Notes: a model not told the origin generated them from the sequence alone. A stretch of 32,509 bases of DNA from Gammaproteobacteria bacterium (GCA_030835405.1 JAURPG010000026.1:1-32509), one strand, 5' to 3'. Counted from the stretch's first letter, positions 17,648-27,399 are shown. Numbers and translations are program-made.

Positions 17648-18514
17648 TTACCGGATTTCTTCCACTTTGATCAGTATTGTCAGTGAATCTGTCTGTTTAC
17701 TCTGATTATTAGAAAGTATTCTCTGGTTGCTATCTTCCGAAGTAGTATTGATACCGCCAATTTCAATCCATTCTCCAAGCCTGCCAGATACAGTGGTTTG
17801 TGCGTTTTGAACGACAAAAGTTGGGCTGACCCGACCTGAAACGCTGGTCTGGTTTGGTGTGACCATGACATTTACCCGGTCACCATTGACCCTGGGTAAG
17901 ACATAAAAACCGGAAATTGCCTCTACATATTCAGTGGTATCCTGGACAATAACGCCGTTACGATTGACAAAGATTTGTTGATTTTGTATCGGTAAGGAGA
18001 GTCCGGACTGGATAAATGCCGGTTGGCCATCCAAAGTTTGTAGCGTGTATGAATTAGTGGAGTTTGTATCGGTTTGAGTATTGTTTGCTCGATAAGTGAT
18101 CCTGTTACCGTCACTATCAACCCCGGAAATAACAGTGCTCTGGCTTCTGGCAATTCTTGATGAGTTATTGCGTACAGATACATTATCTGAACCGACCTGC
18201 CCAGTAATTGACTGTGATTGGCTGGATAAGCTTAGATCCCGATTATTGCTGACCGTGATTAACAGGCGTCGTAAAGGCTGATCTATTGAATCGAGTAATT
18301 GCTTGATTTCAGCCAGGTTAGCCGGTGTTGATTTAACAATTAACTGGTTTTTTATGCCTGATACGGTGGCTCCGGAAGGCAATATTGGCCTTATGACATC
18401 TATGATTTGTTCAGCAGTGCGGTTTTTCAGGGGGATGACTTCAAGCTGCATCTGTTGTGCATAGGTATTAGTAACACAACTCAACAATACAAAAAGTAGT
18501 ACAGTCCGGGTCAT
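17648..18514 (-). CDS. Secretin N-domain-like exported protein
   Basis: The protein has 288 residues. The N-terminus is a Sec signal (LLFVLLSCVTNTYAQQ) with likely cleavage after TYA near residue 19; the internal Cys makes a lipoprotein reading possible but weak. Residues 22-85 form a secretin N1/NolW-like domain: VIPLKNRTAEQIIDVIRPIL, then ATVSGIKNQLIVKSTPANLA and EIKQLLDSIDQPLR. A low-complexity Ser/Asn/Thr/Gln stretch follows (about 95-155), then a region related to the start of the secretin core (FIQSGLSLPIQ, then GFYVLPRVNGDRVNVMVTP). The C-terminus (ILIKVEEIR) ends before a full pore domain, so it is not a complete secretin. The start overlaps the DUF7931-like gene's stop as ATGA, so the two are translationally coupled. 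A periplasmic accessory role is the best guess; the function is unknown. Confidence 0.75.
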   Translation of the reverse strand: MTRTVLLFVLLSCVTNTYAQQMQLEVIPLKNRTAEQIIDVIRPILPSGATVSGIKNQLIVKSTPANLAEIKQLLDSIDQPLRRLLITVSNNRDLSLSSQSQSITGQVGSDNVSVRNNSSRIARSQSTVISGVDSDGNRITYRANNTQTDTNSTNSYTLQTLDGQPAFIQSGLSLPIQNQQIFVNRNGVIVQDTTEYVEAISGFYVLPRVNGDRVNVMVTPNQTSVSGRVSPTFVVQNAQTTVSGRLGEWIEIGGINTTSEDSNQRILSNNQSKQTDSLTILIKVEEIR

Positions 18515-19023
18515 AATAACGCACGTCGCAAATAAGGATCACTCCGTGACTTTTCCCACATCTCATTAAATTCATGTATTAAAAACCGGGATGCCCGTTT
18601 ATCGTTGAAATTTACTTTTCCTTCGAAGCGTTCAGATTCTTTTCGGTAGATGTATCCGGTGGCATCGGCAATAAACAGGGACTCATTAAAACTGTCATGC
18701 TCTTTATTTGGGACATGGATAGTAATGTAACTGCTCAAATCCATGGAAAGATTCACCAATCTGTGACCTCGCTTGACGATTTGATCAGGTTCGAACACCA
18801 GTATCCGGACCTTCGCCCGTGAAGATTTTAAAATTAATTGTTTAGTCGCCTCAATAAATTCAGGTGTGTCATAGATTACCGGGTCCAGCTTGCGACTTAT
18901 AATATCAATAGATCGGTTTGCCTGTTTCGCCATAGCATGGGTGGCATAGACATGTTCCTCGCTGGAATTTACCTCCACCTCATCTTCGGTCTCACCCAGC
19001 CTGGCTTTATTAAATTTATACAT
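18511..19023 (-). CDS. DUF7931-like protein (PLD-like fold, no HKD)
   Basis: This 170-residue soluble protein resembles the DUF7931 family found next to or fused with GNAT acetyltransferases in gammaproteobacteria. It begins with an acidic segment, then AMAKQANRSIDIISRKLDPVIYD (31-53), a strand-helix unit like that of phospholipase D-fold proteins. AKVRILVFEPDQIVKRGHRLV is similar to a second such unit, and the end has FNEMWEKSRSDPYLRRALL. The His-Lys-Asp signature of active PLD enzymes is not visible, so it is probably not a phosphodiesterase. The upstream GNAT gene (59 bases away) fits the usual pairing, and the downstream secretin-domain gene overlaps by 4 bases. No biochemical role is known to me. 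Confidence 0.75.
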   Translation of the reverse strand: MYKFNKARLGETEDEVEVNSSEEHVYATHAMAKQANRSIDIISRKLDPVIYDTPEFIEATKQLILKSSRAKVRILVFEPDQIVKRGHRLVNLSMDLSSYITIHVPNKEHDSFNESLFIADATGYIYRKESERFEGKVNFNDKRASRFLIHEFNEMWEKSRSDPYLRRALL

Positions 19024-19082
19024 AATCAGGAAAGTTTAATTAAAAAGTTGTATACAGGCATTATTATGACATACCAGAACCT

Positions 19083-19520
19083 TCAGGGTTGAGGACTATA
19101 TCTCATTATATAGTGAGGTATACCTGCCTCATCAAATAACGGACCTGATTCTATAAAATTGTGTTTATTATAAAATGATTTGGCATGACTTTGACCATGT
19201 AAATACAGTTCATTAATAGAATGTAATCGGGCAACCTCTATTAATGCCTTGAGTATGGCGCTGCCAACACCCTGGTTACGATATTCTTTCAACACGGCCA
19301 TTCGGCCTATTTTTCCTGATGGCAATAGCCTGCCTGTGCCAATGGGATTTTCTGTTTTATCCATCGCCAGGACAAACCAGCAGTGTTCATCCAGACCGTC
19401 TATCTCTTCTTCCATGGGGACATTCTGTTCAACCACAAAGACTAATTCACGAATCATCATGATATTATTTCTTTGATCCGACCAGTTTACTTCTTTAATT
19501 GTAAACCCGACAGTCTGCAT
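19083..19520 (-). CDS. GNAT family N-acetyltransferase
   Basis: This 145-residue single-domain GNAT protein transfers an acyl group, usually acetyl, from its CoA ester. The family's order is present: IRELVFVVEQNVPMEEEIDGLDEHCWFVLA (24-53), then IGTGRLLP and KIGRMAVLKEYRNQGVGSAIL (70-90) containing the Q/R-x-x-G-x-G/A type pyrophosphate loop as RNQGVG. The end is FYNKHNFIESGPLFDEAGIPHYIM. The closing motif and the E-E-E-I-D-G-L-D segment match the YjcF/ElaA-like branch of small GNATs. The substrate is unknown. It leads a minus-strand run of GNAT, DUF7931-like, secretin-domain and purL genes. The 62 bases between its start and the downstream end of the DUF5916 gene probably hold its promoter. 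Confidence 0.87.
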   Translation of the reverse strand: MQTVGFTIKEVNWSDQRNNIMMIRELVFVVEQNVPMEEEIDGLDEHCWFVLAMDKTENPIGTGRLLPSGKIGRMAVLKEYRNQGVGSAILKALIEVARLHSINELYLHGQSHAKSFYNKHNFIESGPLFDEAGIPHYIMRYSPQP

Positions 19521-19582
19521 ATTTACCTATTCTTACAATTTGATAGCAGCTGTCAAGATGATGACAAGAAATTATTGGAGAA

Positions 19583-21790
19583 TTAAAAGCGGAATGTATA
19601 ACTAAACTTTACAGTGATATCACTTAACTCAGAACGAAACGAATTATTTTTATCTTCATCCTGCATTCGATGATTGAAAACGATGAGCCCTTCCTGGCCG
19701 GCCGTGGGTATCCATACCAGGCGGGTATTGAGTCCCAGTACTTCAGAGACATTATCGTATTGAATCAGGCTGACCCAGTAAAGGGTAGGGGAGAAATTGA
19801 CCTCGGTAGTCAGCCTGGTATTACGAGTAATGAAATTACCGCCAGACAGGTTGATATCATTCCAGTCATAAGAAGCTGACACCCTGAAATAACATGATTG
19901 TCGCCAGACTATTTCACCAAATAAATTGGTTCTGTCACCGTCAAAGAAGTCACCGTAGGAAATCGCAACACTGCCAGACAGATCCCGTTGGCTTCCGGTT
20001 GAAAGGCTAGCAGAGGCTTCTCCAAAGGAATATGTCCCGGGTTGGATGATAACCTGCTTGTTAATGTCTTCATATATTTCAAATGGTGTGGTAATGACTT
20101 CTTTATTCTGCCTGTAGTGAAGGCTGAATGAGTCTCTTGAATTGGTGCCTATCTCCAGCAGTCTTCCCAACAGGATTTGGGATTGTAGTCCACTACCAAT
20201 AAACTCAGTCCGCTGAATATCTATCCCCGAAAAGACCTCCTGGATAAAGTCGCTGTTCGGAAACCAGGTGTAACCCGCATCGGCTGTTGCCTCTTCTATA
20301 TCAGTGTTGCTGACAAATCCCAGGGCGGGATTAAAATTTCTCTGGACTTGTTTATAATGGAGTCCTCCACGAAAACCGGAATTATTGGGCGTACTGATCC
20401 CTATGCCAAATGCGGCATTGTCTCCACTCAATCCATCTGTATCAGATACTTGATACCATGCATCAGCCTCCAGTTCTTTACCGCCGGGTAATCGGGTATT
20501 TAGATATCGAAAATCGATACCGCCAAGTTTATTTCCAATATTGGACGTTGGATCTCCTGACGTTGCGATGATACCAATACTGGATTCGTCCAGGACATTT
20601 GCCGAGACACGCCCAATGAAAATATTACTGGCGTTAACATCATCCAGTCCATCCTGGCGTATTCCCAACATGCCCACGGTAAAGCGCCCAATCCGGCCGC
20701 TGAGTTTACCGCCTGCCTGCAGGTCTACCGGTCGACCTGTACCACTCAGTCCCAATCTTCTGGAGAAAAATGGCCGGGCATTATTATCACTGGAACGGGA
20801 GGTGGCCTCGTTACCGATATCACCAATTCGACCAAATGTGAAAAGATCAGAATCATTCAGGAAGAAATCACGCTTTTCAGGAAAAAACAGGTTGAAACGG
20901 CTCAGGTTTACCTGCCGGTCATCCACTTCGGTGGCGGAAAAATCAGTATTAATAGTTAATGAGGCATTGAGTGAGGGTGTGACCTTGTAGAATACATCCA
21001 AAGAGGGTTCAAAATTGAAATCATTATTCGCAGGATCATAGGTCCTTTGACGATTAAGTGAAATGGATGGTACCAAATCCAGCCCCACACCTTGGTCCAT
21101 CCCCGTTAGACCGGTGACCTTACCTAAAATACTGGCGTTGTATCGACGGTTGCGCGATACCCAGGCGATTTCTTCCCCTCTACGTCGTATACCTCTGCCA
21201 AAATTGAAACCCCAGGTATCGATATTGGGATCAAATGACAGTGTTTTAAAAGGGATGGCCATTTCCATTTCCCAACCACCCTCAAAGGTCGATGCGGCAG
21301 ATTCGTATATCGCAGTCCAGGCACTCTCAAACGAACTGACACTATCATAAAGTGCTTCGTGCCGTATGCCATTGGCATTGGTCTCAAAGCGGTAGGCCCC
21401 CCGGCCGGTATTGAAGGGGTCAAGAATTACAACAATACGGTCATCACGTCCCAGTCCGGAGCCGTGTCTTACTGTGGGGGCAGCAATTTGGTCTGGTTCA
21501 CTGTCGTACATCCTCGCCGCAACATAGATGGCATCGTCATCGTATAACAAATAGACTTCGGTGAGGTCCGAGGGAGGTGCACCGTTACCTGGTCGGGTCT
21601 GATGGAAATCAGTGAGCATTTCCGCCTGTTCCCATACAGATTCATCTATTTTTCCATCGATGACAGGGACCGAATCGACCCGGATGATTTTTACTTCCTT
21701 GTTACTATCTTCCTGTGACGCACTTTGTGCAATAACCCACTGAATATTGACAAATAATAGTAAAACTACGGGTAGAAATTTGATAAACAT
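19583..21790 (-). CDS. DUF5916 outer-membrane protein with CBM9-like N-terminal domain
   Basis: The protein has 735 residues. A Sec signal peptide (about 1-22, ending WVIAQS) precedes a CBM9-like beta-sandwich: PVIDGKIDESVWEQA (33-47), then VYLLYDDDAIYVAARMYDSEP, and later GWEMEMAIPFKTLSFDP and GFNFGRGIRRRGEE. From about residue 260 the sequence is a DUF5916 outer-membrane beta-barrel. It starts NTDFSATEVDDRQVNLSRF, a family hallmark, with FFPEKRDFFLND just after it, and ends in FSYTFRF with a terminal Phe as expected for outer-membrane insertion. The substrate is unknown; a sugar-binding role is only suggested by the CBM9 resemblance. The gene is divergent from an alpha/beta hydrolase gene across 192 bases. 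Confidence 0.85.
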   Translation of the reverse strand: MFIKFLPVVLLLFVNIQWVIAQSASQEDSNKEVKIIRVDSVPVIDGKIDESVWEQAEMLTDFHQTRPGNGAPPSDLTEVYLLYDDDAIYVAARMYDSEPDQIAAPTVRHGSGLGRDDRIVVILDPFNTGRGAYRFETNANGIRHEALYDSVSSFESAWTAIYESAASTFEGGWEMEMAIPFKTLSFDPNIDTWGFNFGRGIRRRGEEIAWVSRNRRYNASILGKVTGLTGMDQGVGLDLVPSISLNRQRTYDPANNDFNFEPSLDVFYKVTPSLNASLTINTDFSATEVDDRQVNLSRFNLFFPEKRDFFLNDSDLFTFGRIGDIGNEATSRSSDNNARPFFSRRLGLSGTGRPVDLQAGGKLSGRIGRFTVGMLGIRQDGLDDVNASNIFIGRVSANVLDESSIGIIATSGDPTSNIGNKLGGIDFRYLNTRLPGGKELEADAWYQVSDTDGLSGDNAAFGIGISTPNNSGFRGGLHYKQVQRNFNPALGFVSNTDIEEATADAGYTWFPNSDFIQEVFSGIDIQRTEFIGSGLQSQILLGRLLEIGTNSRDSFSLHYRQNKEVITTPFEIYEDINKQVIIQPGTYSFGEASASLSTGSQRDLSGSVAISYGDFFDGDRTNLFGEIVWRQSCYFRVSASYDWNDINLSGGNFITRNTRLTTEVNFSPTLYWVSLIQYDNVSEVLGLNTRLVWIPTAGQEGLIVFNHRMQDEDKNNSFRSELSDITVKFSYTFRF

Positions 21791-21982
21791 CCTGAGTGTG
21801 ATGGCCTGGTTAAAAATTTATTTGGCTAAGCCTAGAGTGATTACTGAATATTTACAACATAAGACTATGAAAATATTGAGAATATACCTGCCAATCAATA
21901 AATCATTTTACGATTAAGATACGCTTATAATATGCATTCCAATTAGTGAATAACGAATCAAATATCACATAATTTAATTAGT
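21791..21982. promoter_or_regulatory. Divergent promoter region, DUF5916 gene and hydrolase gene
   Basis: This 192-base AT-rich spacer lies between two divergent genes. A consensus -10 box TATAAT at 21926-21931 lies 52 bases before the hydrolase ATG on the plus strand, but no good -35 box is visible 16-18 bases before it. No other dyad or gene was seen. Confidence 0.4.
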
Positions 21983-22810
21983 ATGAGCGTGTCATATTCC
22001 ACAGAGTTAGAAGCCCAGCTCCTGAATGAGGGAGAACAGGACCTGTCTGGTTTGAATATTTATCATGATGTGGATTACATCGAATTGGCAGATTCTCCTG
22101 CTGATACAAATAAGCTCGATATCTTTATGCCAGAAGCTGCGAAAAATGTTCCAGTAGTGATGTACTTTCATGGTGGGGCATTGAAAGGCGGCTCAAAACT
22201 GGATGGTGAAGCCCTGGCTGCCAGGATTGGTCATGATGGGATTGGTGTAGTCTCGGCAAACTATAGATTAGCGCCCGCCGTACAACACCCCGGACACGTC
22301 CAGGATGCCGCCGCAGCCTTTGCCTGGGTGAAAGCAAATATTCATCATTATGGCGGTAATCCTGAAAATATATATTTGTCTGGTCATTCCGCCGGCGCTT
22401 ATCTTGCGGTATTACTGGCGTTGAATCCTGAATATTTAGAGAGCCAGGGTCTTGGCATAGATACCATCCGAGGTGTCGCCCCCATTAGTCCCTTTTTATA
22501 TGTGGAGGAAACGGCCAAAGACAGGCCCAAAGATGTCTGGGGAGAAGATCCGGATGGGTGGTTAAAAGCCTCAGTGACACCCTATATTAATCCAGGCAAA
22601 CCACCTATGTTGATGATCTATGCCGATGGCGATGAAGACTGGCGACGAGAACAGATAGAGCGGTTCGTGACGCAGATGAAAAAAGCCGGGAACGATGCCA
22701 TTTCGTTAAAACAGGTCAGCAATCGAGATCACTTTTCTATCATAACCAAAATGAATGAAGTAGATGATGAAATTCGACAGACACTAATAACATTTATTGA
22801 TATTCCTTAA
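21983..22810 (+). CDS. HSL-type alpha/beta hydrolase (esterase/lipase-like)
   Basis: This 275-residue cytoplasmic protein lacks a signal peptide. It has the hormone-sensitive-lipase/carboxylesterase signature: MYFHGGALKGG (60-70) for the oxyanion hole, NYRLAP (93-98), and the nucleophile elbow SGHSAGAYLA with Ser136. The acid is probably Asp215 or Asp219 in YADGDEDW, and the base is His250 in RDHFS. It should hydrolyse carboxylic esters of small or medium acyl chains; the exact substrate is unknown. The middle of the protein (SPFLYVEETAKDRPKDVWGEDP) resembles the lid of kynurenine-formamidase-like and BD-FAE-like enzymes. It is a single gene, divergent from the DUF5916 gene and convergent with the RND adaptor gene 49 bases further on. 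It looks intact. Confidence 0.87.
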   Translation: MSVSYSTELEAQLLNEGEQDLSGLNIYHDVDYIELADSPADTNKLDIFMPEAAKNVPVVMYFHGGALKGGSKLDGEALAARIGHDGIGVVSANYRLAPAVQHPGHVQDAAAAFAWVKANIHHYGGNPENIYLSGHSAGAYLAVLLALNPEYLESQGLGIDTIRGVAPISPFLYVEETAKDRPKDVWGEDPDGWLKASVTPYINPGKPPMLMIYADGDEDWRREQIERFVTQMKKAGNDAISLKQVSNRDHFSIITKMNEVDDEIRQTLITFIDIP

Positions 22811-22859
22811 TGGAATACCAATATCACAGATTAGCCTTATTCTATTAATGAATGAATAT

Positions 22860-23915
22860 TCATGGGGCAATGATTTTCTCACCAGGTTGTAACCCGCTCA
22901 GGACTTCAACCCTGTTATCAGAATCCATGCTGCCAGTTCGGATGTAACGACGTGATAACTGATTGTTGTCGTTGATAACCTGTACAAACTCAAGTTGTCC
23001 CATACGACTGATAGTATCAGCGGGGATATAAATCTTTTCCACCGTTCCAGTGGTAATTAGCAGTCGGCCAAACATGCCAGGATAAAGCAATTCGTTCATG
23101 GGAAGTAGGGCCCGAACGGTCATAGACCGCGAACCCGGATCAGCAGATGGGACGATTTCATCAATGATCGCAGGATAAGTTTTGTCAACGGCATCGATAT
23201 GAATTTCGAGTTTATCGCCTATTTTCAGGTCTGCTGCCAGGGATTCTCTTACCTGGGCATCAAGACGCATCAAGGCAGGATTATAGATCTTGAGTAATGG
23301 CATACCCGGTGTTGCTGTGTCACCGGGTTCTGCATATCGTTCGATGACATTGCCATCGATAGGGCTATAGATGGTACTGAATGAAAGGGCCGTTTGGGCT
23401 TCCTCTGCCAGTTGTTGCGCCCGTTCATATTCTGCCTGTCTTGATTTAAGGGTTGCCTGTACCCGATCGAATTCAGATCTTGATACAACCTGTCGGCCAT
23501 AAAGTGTATTGATCCGTTCATATTCAGCCTGGGTCTCTTCAAGATTGGCCGCTGCGGAAGCAATGGTCTGGTTTGCCTGTTCTACACGGGCTCTGAATTC
23601 ACGGTTATCCAGTTCAACTAACAGGTCTCCCTGACTGATACTGTCACCAGCTCGAAAATTGATAGACTGGATATTAGCCAAAATGCGAGATGATATGGAA
23701 GTTTCATCACGGGCCTGGATAGTTCCTGTCGCGGTTTCAATATTATCCTCAGTAAGACTGGTTATGGTGTATTGATTGTTTATTGTAATTTCAGCTTGCA
23801 AATCAATTTTTGATGGAGAGATTTTTTCATTAAATGCCCCGGCCAGCCAGGTGACAATCACGGTTATCAATATAGAAGCGGTAACAATCAGAGTGATTTT
23901 CAATGAGGTTTTCAT
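22860..23915 (-). CDS. RND efflux periplasmic adaptor subunit
   Basis: This 351-residue membrane-fusion protein links an inner-membrane RND permease to an outer-membrane channel. An N-terminal membrane anchor covers about 7-27. The lipoyl-type half-motifs flank a coiled-coil hairpin: SRILANIQSINFRAGDSI (76-93) leads to VEQANQTIAS (111-120) and a helical hairpin to about 177, then TIYSPIDGNVIERYAEPGD (181-199) completes the lipoyl domain. The following beta-barrel domain has RLDAQVRESLAADLKIGD and IIDEIVPSADPGSRSM. No lipobox is present. Its ATG overlaps the permease stop as ATGA, so it is translated after the permease, the reverse of the common adaptor-first order. No outer-membrane channel gene is in the window. 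Confidence 0.93.
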   Translation of the reverse strand: MKTSLKITLIVTASILITVIVTWLAGAFNEKISPSKIDLQAEITINNQYTITSLTEDNIETATGTIQARDETSISSRILANIQSINFRAGDSISQGDLLVELDNREFRARVEQANQTIASAAANLEETQAEYERINTLYGRQVVSRSEFDRVQATLKSRQAEYERAQQLAEEAQTALSFSTIYSPIDGNVIERYAEPGDTATPGMPLLKIYNPALMRLDAQVRESLAADLKIGDKLEIHIDAVDKTYPAIIDEIVPSADPGSRSMTVRALLPMNELLYPGMFGRLLITTGTVEKIYIPADTISRMGQLEFVQVINDNNQLSRRYIRTGSMDSDNRVEVLSGLQPGEKIIAP

Positions 23916-26900
23916 AGGGTTATTCCGTTATCAATTTTATTGGTTGGCAGTTTGGTTTCGTAAACCAGGTAGTAAGTAACCGGGATCACCATTAGGGTAA
24001 ACAGGGTTGAAGCAATAATCCCGAAGATAATTGCCCAGGCCAGGCCGCTGAATATGGGGTCCAGTGTAATGACAATATTGCCCAGCATTGTGGTACCTGC
24101 AGTTAATAACACAGGACGCATACGTACCGCTCCAGAGCGCATTAATGCGGTAGGTAAATCATGACCTTCGCCCAGTACCATGCGAATAAATTCTACAAGA
24201 ATAAGTGAATTGCGTATCACGATCCCCGCCAGGGCAATCATGCCTATCATGGCTGTGGCGGTGAATAATACAGGGTTTGGGTAGCCTTCTATTACACGTT
24301 CACCAACCTGGTTTAATAGCCAGAATCCCGGCATGATGCCAATGACTGTCAGCGGTATGGCAGACATGATAATAAAAGTCAGGCTCATAGAACTCGTCTG
24401 TATAAATAAAATAAAGAAGATGCCCGCCATAGCAGCGGCAAAGGCAAGACCCATATCACGAAATACCCGTAGGGTAATCTGCCATTCCCCTTCACCGTTC
24501 CAGACTGCCCTGATTTCATTTGGTAGTGACCAGGGTATTCCTGCGCCCGCATTGAGATGAGTGCGGCTATCAAGACTGCGTTCAGGCCCGGCAACACTAC
24601 TATCAAGATCGGACGTGACATCAAGGATTGCATCAACAGGCGGGCGTCCGGCCATTTCGGCAAATACATATGCGACCGGTCGTAAATTTTTATGATAAAT
24701 AGCAGCGGTCACTGGTTGGGTTTCAAATTCACCCAGTTCTGCGACGGGTACCAGTGGTTGAGGTGCATCCCTGATACCGGATTTTTCCCTGACCTTGGTG
24801 ATTCCCATCCTGCCTTTTAATTGCAAAGATGACAGGTCTGTGAGGGACGACCGTTTTTCTATGGGTAATCGAAGTACAATGGGTAATGGGTTTGCCTCGG
24901 TTTCTATTTGCAGAAATCCTGCCGTCATGCCATCTGTTGCCAGCTTTATGGTGTCAGCAATATCCTCGGTAGCAATGCCGGACAGGGAGGCCTTTTCCTT
25001 TTCAGTGATGAAGAGTAGTTTCTCATGTTCAGCTTCTACTGTGGTATCCACGTCCACTACAAATTTTTCCTCTCGCAAGCGGTTCGCAACCAGTATTGCG
25101 CCATCTTGTAAGGCGGCATAAGGTGTTGTTTCTTCACCATAGATTTCTACCGTCACTGTGGATAATACGGGTGGCCCGGGAGGGACTTCCACGATCTTGA
25201 TATTTGCCTCATGTTCTGTACCGATACTGTCCAGGTCAGTGCGAATCCTCGTGACAATCTCATGAGATTGGTGTTGACGGTTAATCCTGTCCACAAGTGT
25301 TACACGAATATCAGCAACATGACTGGACTGGCGAAGATAGTAGTGTCTGACCATTCCGTTAAAATCCATTGGGGAGGCGAGACCGGTGAAACCGACTATT
25401 TCACGGACTTCCGGTACAGTCTTTAGATAGTCTGCAATCTCCTGTGTAATCGCCTGGGTCCTCTCCAGGCTGGTACCCTCTGGCATGTCGACCACAATTT
25501 GGAATTCATTTTTATTATCATAAGGTAATAGTTTTAATGGGACCATCCGAAACAGAGGAAAGATGGAGGCCAGACAAAACAGGACGACTATAATGCTAAG
25601 GAATAGTTTTGCATTCCTGCGACTGGCGATAAGTGGTGTTAATATACGTGAATAAACCTGGTAAAGCGGGGTCTGTTCGATATTGGCGGTACCTGTAATG
25701 GTCTGGGGTTTTATGAGTTTCCAGGCCACCCAGGGGGTAACAAAAAATGCGACCAGGGTACTCATTGTTACAGCCACTGGGACGTTAAAGGCCATAGGGG
25801 CCATGTATGGACCCATCATCCCGGTAATGAAGGCAAGTGGAACAAAGGCCAGGATGATGGCAATCGTGGACATGACGAGGGCATTTCGGATCTCAAACAT
25901 GGCATTCTTAACATTACTGGCAGAACTGGCCTCCTTGTTTCGAAGGAAACGTTCAATATTATCAACACCGGTAATGGGATCATCTACCAGTAGACCCAGG
26001 GACAGTATCAGGGCAAATAGTGTCACGCGATTGATAGTGTAACCACCTATCAGATCCAGACCGAGAGTGGCGCCATAACACACGGGTATGGCGAGGCCGA
26101 CAACTATAGCAGCACGCCAGCCCAGAAAAATACCAATGAATATGACTACCGTGATGACAGCAAATAATAAACTACTTGTCAGGTTATTGACTTTATCATT
26201 GGCAGTCTCACCGTAGTTTCGTATCAGGCGATATTGAATGCCATCAGGAAGAATTTCCTGTTGCAACTCCCGTAAATAATTTTCCACGTCCCTTGCAACC
26301 CAAACCGCGTTGGCACCTTTCTGTTTTGCCACAGAAATCACCACAGTGGGAACATATCCAGGATAGTTATCGAATTCGTCATCTGCCGGGCCAAATCCCA
26401 TCCAGGTGTAATTTTCCGGTTCTGAAGGCCCATCAATCACATCGGCCACCTCGTCAAGGTAGACAGGGACCCCATCTACAACATTAATGACCAGTTTTCT
26501 CAATTCTTCAGCGTTACTTATGAAATCGCCCGCCTCGATAATAAGATTTCGGTCATTTTGCTGGATGGCACCGGATTGCGTACGTTGGTTGGAGATATTT
26601 AACGACCATGACACCTCCAGTGGTGATGTACGCCTGGCGGCAAGTGCCTCAGGGTCCAGCTCAACCCTGATCTGTCGTGGACGTCCGCCGGTGATTTCAA
26701 TTTTATTTGTATTTTTGATGACCTGGAGTTTTTCTGTCATCTCTTCGGCGAGACGCCTTAATTCATGATCTCCATAGCGCTCCGGGTCACTGCTCCAGAG
26801 CGCGATCAGAACGATGGGTACATCGTCTACTTCAATTGGTTTTACCACCCAGGATGAGACAGCTTCTGGTACTTTGTCCGTGTTGGAGTAGATCTTGTTA

Positions 26901-27244
26901 TAGATCTTGACCATGGAATCCTCACGGTCTTCGCCTACATAAAAACGTACCGTAACGACAGCACTTCCATTGTTTGATATGGAATAGACATGTTCGACCC
27001 CGTCTATCTGGGCAAGCAGTTTTTCCAGGGGTGTTGTGATCTGCCGTTCCACCTGACGGGCATCCAGACCAGGGGCTGAGATAAGCACATCGGCCATGGG
27101 TACGATTATTTGAGGTTCTTCTTCCCTGGGGGTGATATACAGCGACACCAGGCCAGCTATTAAAGCAAGCATGATAATCAGGACAGGGATTTGTCCTTCC
27201 AGGACCTTGCCTATCATGCGATGAAACCAGGTTTGATTCATCAT
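23912..27244 (-). CDS. RND efflux permease subunit (AcrB family)
   Basis: This 1110-residue inner-membrane proton-driven pump subunit has a normal RND length and layout. The first membrane helix (about 18-38) leads to the periplasmic porter domain with the PREEEPQIIVP segment common to the family. The helix 2-6 block (about 355-500) contains the proton-relay pair Asp421-Asp422 in GLLVDDPITGVDNIERFLR. A second porter loop (from about 560) includes MPEGTSLERTQAI. The final helices have GIVIRNSLILVEF, with Arg where AcrB has its relay Lys, a substitution common in this subgroup. It is cotranscribed with the adaptor gene, whose start its TGA overlaps. Substrates cannot be deduced. The MM start has ATG at 27244 and 27241. 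Confidence 0.95.
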   Translation of the reverse strand: MMNQTWFHRMIGKVLEGQIPVLIIMLALIAGLVSLYITPREEEPQIIVPMADVLISAPGLDARQVERQITTPLEKLLAQIDGVEHVYSISNNGSAVVTVRFYVGEDREDSMVKIYNKIYSNTDKVPEAVSSWVVKPIEVDDVPIVLIALWSSDPERYGDHELRRLAEEMTEKLQVIKNTNKIEITGGRPRQIRVELDPEALAARRTSPLEVSWSLNISNQRTQSGAIQQNDRNLIIEAGDFISNAEELRKLVINVVDGVPVYLDEVADVIDGPSEPENYTWMGFGPADDEFDNYPGYVPTVVISVAKQKGANAVWVARDVENYLRELQQEILPDGIQYRLIRNYGETANDKVNNLTSSLLFAVITVVIFIGIFLGWRAAIVVGLAIPVCYGATLGLDLIGGYTINRVTLFALILSLGLLVDDPITGVDNIERFLRNKEASSASNVKNAMFEIRNALVMSTIAIILAFVPLAFITGMMGPYMAPMAFNVPVAVTMSTLVAFFVTPWVAWKLIKPQTITGTANIEQTPLYQVYSRILTPLIASRRNAKLFLSIIVVLFCLASIFPLFRMVPLKLLPYDNKNEFQIVVDMPEGTSLERTQAITQEIADYLKTVPEVREIVGFTGLASPMDFNGMVRHYYLRQSSHVADIRVTLVDRINRQHQSHEIVTRIRTDLDSIGTEHEANIKIVEVPPGPPVLSTVTVEIYGEETTPYAALQDGAILVANRLREEKFVVDVDTTVEAEHEKLLFITEKEKASLSGIATEDIADTIKLATDGMTAGFLQIETEANPLPIVLRLPIEKRSSLTDLSSLQLKGRMGITKVREKSGIRDAPQPLVPVAELGEFETQPVTAAIYHKNLRPVAYVFAEMAGRPPVDAILDVTSDLDSSVAGPERSLDSRTHLNAGAGIPWSLPNEIRAVWNGEGEWQITLRVFRDMGLAFAAAMAGIFFILFIQTSSMSLTFIIMSAIPLTVIGIMPGFWLLNQVGERVIEGYPNPVLFTATAMIGMIALAGIVIRNSLILVEFIRMVLGEGHDLPTALMRSGAVRMRPVLLTAGTTMLGNIVITLDPIFSGLAWAIIFGIIASTLFTLMVIPVTYYLVYETKLPTNKIDNGITL

Positions 27245-27399
27245 GTATGTATTTTATCAGTTATCAAATGGACAGGCTTTATTGATACATGAAAATTTGG
27301 AAAGTAAATATGAGACAGGTCACATTTTATACGTAATTTTCTTCCCCATTTTGCAGAGCGGAGAATAATTACCTGTTGATATTCGGCTAGTATATAAAA

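Noticed and set aside
20541-20990. 149-codon frame antisense to the DUF5916 gene
   Set aside because: It lies wholly within a well-supported coding region on the other strand and has no domain-like features.
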